Assembly: GCA_965368115.1 (NCBI GenBank)
Contig: CBDULQ010000173.1
Coordinates: 1 to 8,031 of the forward strand
Reading direction: 5' to 3'
DNA from: CBDULQ01 sp965368115
GTDB lineage: Bacteria; Pseudomonadota; Gammaproteobacteria; SZUA-229
Length of the DNA stretch: 8,031 bases
In this document: piece by piece, positions 1 to 5,729 of the stretch
Numbering within the stretch: the stretch's first letter is position 1
Layout of the letters: the number at the start of each line of letters is the position of its first letter
The notes under the pieces: generated by a model
Seen by the model: only the letters and a program-made list of their open reading frames with translations
Databases searched by the model: none
Told to the model about the DNA's origin: nothing
Translations under genes and position numbers: made by a program

Positions 1-1265
1 CACTGGATCGGCGCTTTCGAGGCCTGGGCTTCCTCTACCAGGCTGATGATGCGACCCAGGGCGGTATTGCGCAGCACACCGGTGACCTGCACGCGCAGGG
101 CGCTCTCCAGGTTGATGGTGCCGGCGGAGACGTGATCGCCGGTGGTTTTTTTGACTGGTCTGGATTCACCGCTCAACATGGCTTCGTCGACAGCGCTGCT
201 GCCATCGATGATGACACCGTCAACGGGAATTTTTTCACCCGCTTTGATCAGCACCTGCTCATCGACCTTGACGGTTCGGATCGGTACCGCCTGTGCTTCA
301 CCGCCGCGGATCACATGGGCAACCCGGGGCTGCAGGTCGAGCAGGCGCTGGGTGGATGCGACCGCCTGGCGTTTTGATTTGGCTTCCAGGAAACGACCCA
401 CCAGGATGACGAACATGAAATTCACCACCGTGTCGTAATACACCTCGCCGACAGTGGAGCCGGTGACCATCACATAGATGGAATACAGGTAAGTGGTGCT
501 GGCACCGATGGCGATGGGCAGGTCCATGGTCAGGTGCATCTGCCGCAGGCCGGTCCAGGCCCCGCGCAGGAAGGGCCAGCCGGAATAGAACAGGGTGGGG
601 GTGGCGAGGGCAAAACCGATCCAGTGGAACATGGAACGGAATTCACCGCGATCGGCGCCGCTGTACAGGGCAATGGAAATCCACATCAGGTTCATCATGG
701 CAAAGCCGGCAAATGCCATGCGCAGCAGCAGCGCCCGATTCTGTTTTTTGATAGCGCCTTCCGCCGTATCAGGATCGAAGGGTACCGCCGCATAACCGAT
801 TTCACCGAGTCGTTTGATGATGGCGGAGAGTTTGATGTGGGCGTTATTCCAGCGCACATGCAGGCGCTTGCTGGCCAGGTTGGCCTTAACATCGAGGATG
901 CCGGGCAACAGGCCCAGGGTACGTTCGATCAGCCAGATACAGGCGGCACAGTGAATACCTTCCACCAGCAGATGAATGTCACGGACTTCGCCCAGGCTTT
1001 CCACATACTCGCTTTGTACGTCGTCGAGGTCGTAAAGGCCGACGTCTTTGGGTGGTTCCGGCGGCGGGCCGAGCAGTTGACCATCCGGTGTGCGCTGGTA
1101 GAAACCCTGCAGTCCGGATTCGTAGATCATCTTGCACACGGACTGGCAGCCCAGGCAGCAGAATGCCCTGGGCTGGTCTTCGATCTGATCGACGAAGGGT
1201 GATCCGTCAGGAACGGGAAGACCGCAGTGGAAACAGTGTGTCTGTTCCGGTGAATCTGCCGTCAT
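1..1265 (-). CDS. ccoI: CcoI/FixI copper-translocating P1B-type ATPase (3' end outside window)
   Basis: This is the N-terminal 421 residues of an inner-membrane Cu(I)-transporting P-type ATPase that supplies copper for the CuB centre of cbb3 oxidase. The reading frame has no stop from the ATG at 1265 to the left edge. Visible in order: a Cys-rich N-terminal metal-binding segment (C11, C14, C36, C37, C40, C44), a heavy-metal-associated domain with GIHCAAC at 103-109, transmembrane helices at about 180-200, 213-232, 247-267 and 277-292, and the actuator domain with the SGE motif at 365-367. The CPC membrane motif, the DKTGT phosphorylation site and the ATP-binding domain would lie beyond the edge. 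The start is 10 bp after the ccoH stop with no clear Shine-Dalgarno, so translational coupling to ccoH is likely. The double Cys-rich N-terminus and the ccoGH neighbours favour CcoI over a general CopA exporter. Confidence 0.95.
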   Translation of the reverse strand, partial: MTADSPEQTHCFHCGLPVPDGSPFVDQIEDQPRAFCCLGCQSVCKMIYESGLQGFYQRTPDGQLLGPPPEPPKDVGLYDLDDVQSEYVESLGEVRDIHLLVEGIHCAACIWLIERTLGLLPGILDVKANLASKRLHVRWNNAHIKLSAIIKRLGEIGYAAVPFDPDTAEGAIKKQNRALLLRMAFAGFAMMNLMWISIALYSGADRGEFRSMFHWIGFALATPTLFYSGWPFLRGAWTGLRQMHLTMDLPIAIGASTTYLYSIYVMVTGSTVGEVYYDTVVNFMFVILVGRFLEAKSKRQAVASTQRLLDLQPRVAHVIRGGEAQAVPIRTVKVDEQVLIKAGEKIPVDGVIIDGSSAVDEAMLSGESRPVKKTTGDHVSAGTINLESALRVQVTGVLRNTALGRIISLVEEAQASKAPIQ

Positions 1266-1275
1266 TCAGACTGGA

Positions 1276-1812
1276 TTATTCAGTGACGACGCTGGCGCGA
1301 CGGGTAAAGTCGTAGATGTCTTCACCGCGCTTGATGTCGATGGTGATGTCCCAGAAACCTTTCAACGGGTAAGTCACTTTGGCTTCGTAAACGCCGGGGA
1401 TGGTTTCCGCCATCTCGACGTTGAAATCCGCATCCGCGTCGGAAGGGCGATAAGCCTTTAGCATGACCAGGGCCTTATCCAGCGGTATACCCTGTTTGTC
1501 GACCAGGTTGACGCGATAGGTCTCGGCCCGATTGATCAGCGGGTTCTGCGGGAAGTCGGTGTTGTAGGTCCAGCCCAGCTGATTACGCGCCGCGATGCGT
1601 TTCAGCACATTCGCCTCGTACTCTTCCGCCTGTTCGTAGTAATCCTTGCTGACCAGGCCGGGACTGGTGACGAAGGCCAGGGTGATGAAGCCGATGTTGA
1701 CCATCAGAACGATGACGATCAGCCCGATCAGGCTCAGCATCCAGGGATTGCGCCAACCACTGGGGTTGTCCTGTGAAATACGTTTGGATCGGGGTGCAAG
1801 ACTGTCATTCAT
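1276..1812 (-). CDS. ccoH: CcoH/FixH cbb3 oxidase assembly protein
   Basis: This is a 178-residue FixH-family membrane protein needed for stable assembly of cbb3 oxidase and known to associate with CcoN and CcoP. It has a basic cytoplasmic N-terminus, one transmembrane helix at about 24-48, the typical post-helix segment with SKDYYEQ at 55-61, and a periplasmic beta-rich domain ending with a GFWDI motif at 152-156. I chose the ATG at 1812 because GAGAAG (minus strand, 1825-1820) lies 7 nt upstream of it. A GTG at 1827 would add five residues and overlap the ccoG stop as GTGA, but its upstream sequence is a poorer ribosome site. Either start leaves ccoH tightly coupled to ccoG. The family assignment rests on size, topology, motifs and its place between ccoG and ccoI. 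Confidence 0.93.
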   Translation of the reverse strand: MNDSLAPRSKRISQDNPSGWRNPWMLSLIGLIVIVLMVNIGFITLAFVTSPGLVSKDYYEQAEEYEANVLKRIAARNQLGWTYNTDFPQNPLINRAETYRVNLVDKQGIPLDKALVMLKAYRPSDADADFNVEMAETIPGVYEAKVTYPLKGFWDITIDIKRGEDIYDFTRRASVVTE

Positions 1813-1823
1813 GGCTCTGCTTC

Positions 1824-3242
1824 TCACATACGGGGTCCGTAGAACATACTCTCATATTCGACACTGTCAAATTCCTCGAACGATTGTACGCGGAATGTAA
1901 TCGGTGTGCGTTCCTGTTTCAGATCCCGCTGCGGGACTCTGAGGAAAACGGTAAAGCTGGTCAGTTTATTGGACGGTAGTGTGATACGCTCCTTGAGACC
2001 CTGGGTTTCCATTTCGTTGGGACCGTCCACGGCAATACTGACCGTCATGTCGCGATCCATCTTGTTCAGCACTTTTAATTCGTAACGATTCTGAATATCG
2101 CCGCTGCTCAACTGGACGAACAGGGGCTGACGTGAATGCAGTACTTTCAGGTCGAAGGTACCCAGGTGGGTCAGACCATACAGCAGGCCGGTGATGGCCA
2201 GCGCCATGATGGTGAAGTACACCAGTACACGCGGGCGCTTGTAGAGCGGCAACTGGGGTTTGCCCTGCAACTCGTCCAGCGAAGCATAGCGGATCAGGCC
2301 TTTCGGTCTGCCGATTTTTTCCATCACCGAATCGCAGGCGTCGATACATAGTGCACAGGTAATACAACCTTCCTGCTGGCCATGACGGATGTCGATACCG
2401 GTAGGGCATACCGCGACACATTGTGCGCAATCGATGCAGTCGCCTTTGCCTTCTTCGATGGCGCCTTTTTTCAGCTTGCCGCGCGGCTCTCCGCGGGTGA
2501 AATCGTAAGCGGGCAGAATGGTTTCGGTGTCGTACATAACGCCCTGGATTCGGGCGTAGGGACAGAGCCAGAAACAGGTCTGCTCACGCATGTGGCCGGC
2601 CAGAATGTAGGTGCCCAGGGTGAATGCCAGAATCAGCACATATGGAAAGGTACCGGCGTCACCGATGAAAAAATCCACCCACAACTGATAGGCATCGGTA
2701 AACCATGCAACAAAGCTGATGCCGGTCAGGGTGCCGACCAGCGCCCAGATAACATGCTTGGGCACTTTCTTGCCGATTTTCTTTATATCCCAGGGTGCTT
2801 TGTCCAGCTTGCGACGCTGAGCCGGGTTGCCTTCGATCTTTTCCTCGATCCAGGTGAAGATGTCGGTCCACACGGTCTGGAAACAGAAATAGCCGCAGAA
2901 CACCCGGCCGGCAATCGAAGTCACTGCAGCCAGCAGGATGGCGAAGAACAGCAACACCATCGCCAGCAACCAGACGTCCTGGGGCATGATGGTGATTTCG
3001 AAAATATGGAATTTACGATTTGGAATATCCAGCAGGATCGCCTGGCGATCACCCCAGCGCAGGTAAGGGCCGAGAAAGAACACCGCCCATACCATCATCG
3101 TGAACCACTTGTAGTTACGATACTTACCGGGCATGCGCTTGGCGTGAATGATCTGGTCGCCGGTGTTTACATGCCAGTAACTACCTTCTTCGTAGAGGTC
3201 ATCAACCTGTGACTGGTTAACTTGTGTCACTTGATTGTCCAC
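1824..3242 (-). CDS. ccoG: CcoG/FixG/RdxA polyferredoxin, cbb3 oxidase assembly cupric reductase
   Basis: This is an integral membrane iron-sulfur protein of the CcoG family. Family members reduce Cu(II) to Cu(I) for delivery to cbb3 oxidase. Numbered from the longest possible start (ATG 3260), the protein shows transmembrane helices at about 52-66, 94-118, 168-187, 205-222 and 344-363, membrane cysteine motifs FCGYFC (121-126) and CFWLCP (229-234), two ferredoxin-type clusters (C275, C278, C281, C285 and C299, C302, C305, C309), and a C-terminal Ig-like FixG domain at about 375-475. I prefer the GTG at 3242 because AGGAG lies 6 nt upstream of it. The same AGGAG directly abuts ATG 3248, and ATG 3260 has no good site. 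The GTG start gives 472 residues and changes only the extreme N-terminus. The gene ends by overlapping the upstream region of ccoH. Confidence 0.96.
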   Translation of the reverse strand: MDNQVTQVNQSQVDDLYEEGSYWHVNTGDQIIHAKRMPGKYRNYKWFTMMVWAVFFLGPYLRWGDRQAILLDIPNRKFHIFEITIMPQDVWLLAMVLLFFAILLAAVTSIAGRVFCGYFCFQTVWTDIFTWIEEKIEGNPAQRRKLDKAPWDIKKIGKKVPKHVIWALVGTLTGISFVAWFTDAYQLWVDFFIGDAGTFPYVLILAFTLGTYILAGHMREQTCFWLCPYARIQGVMYDTETILPAYDFTRGEPRGKLKKGAIEEGKGDCIDCAQCVAVCPTGIDIRHGQQEGCITCALCIDACDSVMEKIGRPKGLIRYASLDELQGKPQLPLYKRPRVLVYFTIMALAITGLLYGLTHLGTFDLKVLHSRQPLFVQLSSGDIQNRYELKVLNKMDRDMTVSIAVDGPNEMETQGLKERITLPSNKLTSFTVFLRVPQRDLKQERTPITFRVQSFEEFDSVEYESMFYGPRM

Positions 3243-3248
3243 GGACAT

Positions 3249-3253
3249 CTCCT
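3249..3253 (-). promoter_or_regulatory. Ribosome binding site that points to the ccoG GTG start
   Basis: The minus strand reads AGGAG here, then six bases, then GTG at 3242. The competing ATG at 3248 directly touches the AGGAG, which is too close for normal initiation, and the ATG at 3260 lies upstream of it. This is the main sequence argument for the GTG start of ccoG. Confidence 0.5.
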
Positions 3254-3259
3254 GCTTCA

Positions 3260-3280
3260 TTCCATAAACGGGTTATGGAA
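3260..3280. repeat. Perfect 8-bp inverted repeat just upstream of ccoG
   Basis: TTCCATAA (3260-3267) and TTATGGAA (3273-3280) are exact reverse complements separated by ACGGG. The element sits 18-38 bp upstream of the preferred ccoG GTG and touches the alternative ATG at 3260. It could be a DNA operator or an mRNA hairpin near the translation start. No T-run follows on the minus strand, so it does not look like a terminator. I do not recognise it as a known operator. Confidence 0.5.
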
Positions 3281-3440
3281 AATTCTTTAAAACGGGTTCA
3301 AATGCTTCGGCCGTGCGAACACATTTAAGATTGAATTTCCGAGGAAAAAGTTTCCATTTCAGAAAAACAACGCTAATTTAACAAAAAACTCTCGATGAAA
3401 ATGTTTTATTAAAAAGGCGCTTGATCTATGCCTAGAAAGA
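3281..3440 (-). other. AT-rich leader and possible promoter region of ccoG
   Basis: This stretch between the hairpin at 3441-3459 and the ccoG inverted repeat is clearly richer in A and T than the flanking genes and contains no ORF longer than about ten codons. Because the hairpin upstream of it looks like a terminator, a separate ccoGHI promoter would be expected here. A loose minus-strand match is TTGTTA, then 17 nt, then TGAAAT, but neither box is strong enough to call. Confidence 0.3.
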
Positions 3441-3459
3441 CCCTCCCGAGGCGGGAGGG
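3441..3459 (-). terminator. Hairpin terminator after the 37-residue microprotein
   Basis: CCCTCCCG (3441-3448) pairs perfectly with CGGGAGGG (3452-3459) around a 3-nt loop. On the minus strand the stem is followed by TCTTTCT, a modest U-rich tail. It lies 29 nt after the stop of the 37-residue ORF and before the ccoG leader. It probably limits read-through into ccoGHI. Confidence 0.6.
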
Positions 3460-3488
3460 ACTGTCATTGTCGAGTCAATCCTGGCTGA

Positions 3489-3602
3489 TTAGTCGACTGA
3501 GTTAGTGGCATTCATCAGTTTACCGATACGTACCGCAAGTACGATGGCAACAATGATCGTGCCCACGACGCCAAGAATGGCTGAAATGGCAGTTGCGTCC
3601 AT
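3489..3602 (-). CDS. 37-residue single-helix membrane microprotein next to ccoP
   Basis: This short ORF reads MDATAISAIL at its start, forms one hydrophobic helix at about residues 5-24, continues with a basic stretch (R25, K28) and ends in NATNSVD. GGAG lies 8 nt upstream of the ATG (minus strand), a good ribosome site. The basic C-terminal side suggests an outside N-terminus and a cytoplasmic C-terminus. It shares the first nine bases, ATGGACGCA, and the overall plan with the ORF at 3737-3853. I do not recognise the family by name. Its position between the structural and assembly genes suggests a small subunit or assembly peptide, comparable in kind to the CcoM subunit of Pseudomonas cbb3 oxidase, but this is inference. 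Hairpins lie on both sides of it. Confidence 0.7.
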   Translation of the reverse strand: MDATAISAILGVVGTIIVAIVLAVRIGKLMNATNSVD

Positions 3603-3613
3603 TGTGATCTCCA

Positions 3614-3627
3614 GGGGTTAGGGGTTA
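3614..3627. repeat. Tandem 7-bp repeat GGGGTTA x2
   Basis: Two exact copies of GGGGTTA (3614-3620 and 3621-3627) lie 12-25 bp upstream of the 37-residue ORF, just upstream of its ribosome site on the minus strand. This may be chance low complexity; no function is evident. Confidence 0.35.
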
Positions 3628-3677
3628 AGGCTTGTGGACTCCCGTTTCACAGACACTGTTTCGTCAGGATCTGCTTA

Positions 3678-3692
3678 AACCGGATTCCGGTT
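3678..3692. repeat. Inverted repeat AACCGG-ATT-CCGGTT
   Basis: Exact 6-bp arms flank a 3-bp centre; allowing one bulged base extends the match to TTAA on both sides. It lies 10 bp beyond the terminator stem at 3702-3725 and about 75 bp upstream of the 37-residue ORF. It has no T-run and could be an operator or a processing or stabilising stem at the 5' end of that ORF's transcript. Confidence 0.4.
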
Positions 3693-3701
3693 AAACATAA
3701 A

Positions 3702-3725
3702 ACGAAGGGGCTTTCGCCCCTTCGT
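3702..3725 (-). terminator. Strong intrinsic terminator between the two microprotein genes
   Basis: ACGAAGGGGC (3702-3711) and GCCCCTTCGT (3716-3725) form a perfect 10-bp stem with a TTTC loop on the plus strand. On the minus strand the stem is followed by TTTTATGTTT. It lies 11 nt after the stop of the 38-residue ORF. It is the clearest rho-independent terminator in the window. The tight loop could also protect the 3' end of the upstream message. Confidence 0.75.
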
Positions 3726-3736
3726 CCGTTTTAAAC

Positions 3737-3853
3737 TCAATCTTTTGATTTGGGTGCGTGATTGATGTGGTTCACTACGTAATAGAGAGCCACACCCAAC
3801 ACGACAACAGTCAAACCAACTGTGATGATTGAGCCAAGTACTACTGCGTCCAT
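3737..3853 (-). CDS. 38-residue single-helix membrane microprotein downstream of ccoP
   Basis: This short ORF reads MDAVVLGSII at its start, has one long hydrophobic helix at about residues 4-27 ending with an aromatic YY pair (24-25), and a polar, basic tail (NHINHAPKSKD). A run of seven G on the minus strand lies 7 nt upstream of the ATG and can serve as an unusual Shine-Dalgarno. The positive-inside rule puts the C-terminus in the cytoplasm. It begins 96 bp after ccoP and is followed by a strong terminator. The helix pattern is what I would expect of a CcoM-like small cbb3 subunit, but I cannot confirm homology here, so I give no symbol. Its sibling at 3489-3602 has the same MDA start and size. 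Confidence 0.72.
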   Translation of the reverse strand: MDAVVLGSIITVGLTVVVLGVALYYVVNHINHAPKSKD

Positions 3854-3920
3854 AATATTTCCCCCCCAGGATTAGCGTATGTCAGTGACCTGACACACTA
3901 TGGTTACAGTAAAACCTGTG

Positions 3921-3939
3921 GGGCACCACGGGGGTGCCC
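3921..3939 (-). terminator. Hairpin after ccoP (weak terminator or 3' stabiliser)
   Basis: GGGCACC (3921-3927) and GGTGCCC (3933-3939) form a perfect 7-bp GC-rich stem with a 5-nt loop, 10 nt after the ccoP stop. On the minus strand the following bases are CACAGGTTTTAC, so the U-tract is displaced and short. Partial termination or protection of the ccoNOQP message is more likely than a complete stop. Confidence 0.45.
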
Positions 3940-3949
3940 GTATTCCTTG

Positions 3950-4798
3950 TTACTGACCTCCGCCCAGTTTGTAGACGTAAACAGCCAGTTTCTTAATGTC
4001 TGTGTCAGACAGCTTGCCGCCGCCGAACGCAGGCATTACAGCGTCGCGGGTCTTCGGATTAGACGCATCGTTCACACCATTCATTATAGTGTAAATAATG
4101 CTGGCTTTCTGGTCCGCAGCCTTGAAACGCCAGATACCGTCGGTCAGGTTGGCTGAACCCAGAGCGGCCATACCTTTGCCGTCAACACCGTGACAGCCGA
4201 CACAGCCTTTCTCCATGAACAGCGGTTCGCTGGTGATGTTGCCGGCCAGAATCGCATCCGCCAGTTTGTCGGCTTCAGCTTCCGAGACAATCATACCTTG
4301 CGCAGGCATCATACCCTGACGGCCACCCACGATGGTGGTGTGGATGTCTGAGATGGTGCCGCCGTACAACCAGTCATCGTCAGCCAGTACCGGGAAGCCG
4401 GGGTTACCGGAACCCGCTGCACCGTGGCAGGCTGCGCAGTTGTCACCGAACAGTACTTTGGCTGAGCGTTGTACATAGTTAGACAGTTCATCGTCTGCCA
4501 GGATCGCAGCCGGTGTCATGTCTTTCAGCTTGTTTTCATAAGGCGCACGAATCTCTTCGATGGCCTTCATGTCTTCTTTGTACTCCTGAATTGAAGTCCA
4601 GCCCATAACACCCTTGAAATGGGTGTTGATCAGAGGCCAGGACGGATACAACACAGTGTAAATTACAATGAAAATCCAGCTTGCGTGGAAGCCGATGGTC
4701 CACCAGGTCGGTGGGTCGTTGTTCAGCTCACGCAGGTTGTCATCCCATATGTGACCGGTGTTATCTTCACCGGGAAATGGATTTTTTTCGTCACTCAT
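3950..4798 (-). CDS. ccoP: CcoP, dihaem cytochrome c subunit of cbb3 oxidase
   Basis: This is a 282-residue membrane-anchored dihaem cytochrome c that takes electrons from soluble cytochrome c and passes them to CcoO. It has an acidic N-terminus with the usual CcoP segment (GHIWDDNLRELNND at 15-28), one transmembrane helix at about 32-56, a first haem motif CAACH at 121-125 with a likely axial Met at 163 or 164, and a second haem motif CVGCH at 199-203 with a likely axial Met at 255 (VMPAFGG). Both c domains are complete and the length fits the family. The ATG overlaps the ccoQ stop by four bases (ATGA), so translation is coupled. The protein has a single anchor helix, whereas some paralogues have two. 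Confidence 0.97.
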   Translation of the reverse strand: MSDEKNPFPGEDNTGHIWDDNLRELNNDPPTWWTIGFHASWIFIVIYTVLYPSWPLINTHFKGVMGWTSIQEYKEDMKAIEEIRAPYENKLKDMTPAAILADDELSNYVQRSAKVLFGDNCAACHGAAGSGNPGFPVLADDDWLYGGTISDIHTTIVGGRQGMMPAQGMIVSEAEADKLADAILAGNITSEPLFMEKGCVGCHGVDGKGMAALGSANLTDGIWRFKAADQKASIIYTIMNGVNDASNPKTRDAVMPAFGGGKLSDTDIKKLAVYVYKLGGGQ

Positions 4799-5007
4799 CG
4801 TTTAGTGCCCTCCGAATCGTCGTCCTCATCAACCAGATGATCTTCATCCAGTGGAATGTGACGCTTCGACTCCAGTTTCTCTTTGTTCTTAGGATGGAAT
4901 GTATAGACATACGCCCAGATCATTAAAAAGAAGACGCCGACGGTAATGATCAGGCCAGCCCAATCATTCAGCGTCATCTCCGACCAGTTTGTCTGAAAGT
5001 ATTCCAT
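4795..5007 (-). CDS. ccoQ: CcoQ/FixQ small subunit of cbb3 oxidase
   Basis: This is a 70-residue protein with one transmembrane helix at about 15-36, followed by a short basic stretch (HPKNKEKLESKRH) and a very acidic tail (about 54-66). The family stabilises the core complex and the interaction of CcoP with CcoNO. The gene starts one base after the ccoO stop and overlaps ccoP by ATGA, so all three are translated in close coupling. There is no separate strong ribosome site; the GGTAAGT sequence at the end of ccoO is the best available. Identity rests on position, size and the helix plus polar tail pattern. Confidence 0.93.
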   Translation of the reverse strand: MEYFQTNWSEMTLNDWAGLIITVGVFFLMIWAYVYTFHPKNKEKLESKRHIPLDEDHLVDEDDDSEGTKR

Positions 5008-5008
5008 A

Positions 5009-5710
5009 TTACTTACGGTAATCTACGCTATCGTCGAACTTGACCATGGTGCCCAGAACCTGCAGGTAAGCGACAACCGCCTGCATTTCTGATTTACCTT
5101 TAACCTGGTCGGCCGCTGCTGCGATGTCGGCATCGGTGTAGGGGACACCGACAGTACGCATGGCTTCCATGGTTTTTGCGGTCATTTCCGGATCGATCGT
5201 GGCTTTTTCCAACCACGGATAGTTCGGCATTACAGACTCGGGCACTACGTCACGAGGATTTCTGAGATGGCGAACATGCCAGTCGTCAGAGTACTTGCCG
5301 CCAACACGGGCCAGGTCCGGACCGGTACGTTTGGAGCCCCACTGGAAGGGGTGGTCGTACATGGACTCGGAAGCCAGTGAATAGTGGCCGTAACGCTCTT
5401 TCTCATCACGGAACGGGCGAATCATCTGTGAGTGACACAGATAGCAACCTTCGCGGATGTACACGTCGCGACCCATCAGCTCAAGCGGCTTGTAGGGACG
5501 TACGCCATCACCCGGTTGCCAGTCGTCAAGGGTCTGACCTTCTGTACGCTGCCAGACGATCTCCTTGTGACGGGTATGTTCCATAGTGTCCTTCAGATAG
5601 AACAGCGGAACGATCTCAACGATACCCCCAATGGAGACCAGCACGGCCAGGAACAGCAGCATCAGTACGATGTTGACTTCGATTTTGTCTTGTATTTTTT
5701 GCATTGCCAT
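5009..5710 (-). CDS. ccoO: CcoO, monohaem cytochrome c subunit of cbb3 oxidase
   Basis: This is a 233-residue membrane-anchored monohaem cytochrome c that relays electrons from CcoP to the haem b of CcoN. It has an N-terminal anchor helix at about 12-39, the characteristic EGCYLCHSQMIRP region with the haem motif CYLCH at 89-93, the conserved RTGPDLARVGGKYSD region at 128-142, and a likely axial Met at 161 within VMPNYPWL. The ATG at 5710 is chosen because AGGAG lies 10 nt upstream; a second ATG two codons later is less well placed. The gene follows ccoN after 19 bp and precedes ccoQ by one base. The length is full for the family. Confidence 0.97.
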   Translation of the reverse strand: MAMQKIQDKIEVNIVLMLLFLAVLVSIGGIVEIVPLFYLKDTMEHTRHKEIVWQRTEGQTLDDWQPGDGVRPYKPLELMGRDVYIREGCYLCHSQMIRPFRDEKERYGHYSLASESMYDHPFQWGSKRTGPDLARVGGKYSDDWHVRHLRNPRDVVPESVMPNYPWLEKATIDPEMTAKTMEAMRTVGVPYTDADIAAAADQVKGKSEMQAVVAYLQVLGTMVKFDDSVDYRK

Positions 5711-5729
5711 TGTGATTATTCTCCTACCG

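Noticed and set aside
534..1202. Long open frame (222 codons) on the plus strand
   Set aside because: It lies entirely antisense to ccoI, whose minus-strand frame carries clear HMA and P-type ATPase motifs; the plus-strand translation has no recognisable motif or hydrophobic pattern.
2382..3212. Long open frame (276 codons) on the plus strand
   Set aside because: It is antisense to ccoG, whose eight ferredoxin cysteines and helices are unmistakable; the antisense frame is a composition artefact.
3420..3480. FNR-like words TTGATC (3421) and ATTGTCGAGTCAAT near the ccoG leader
   Set aside because: The first is a lone half-site and the second has the wrong spacing and sequence for an FNR box.
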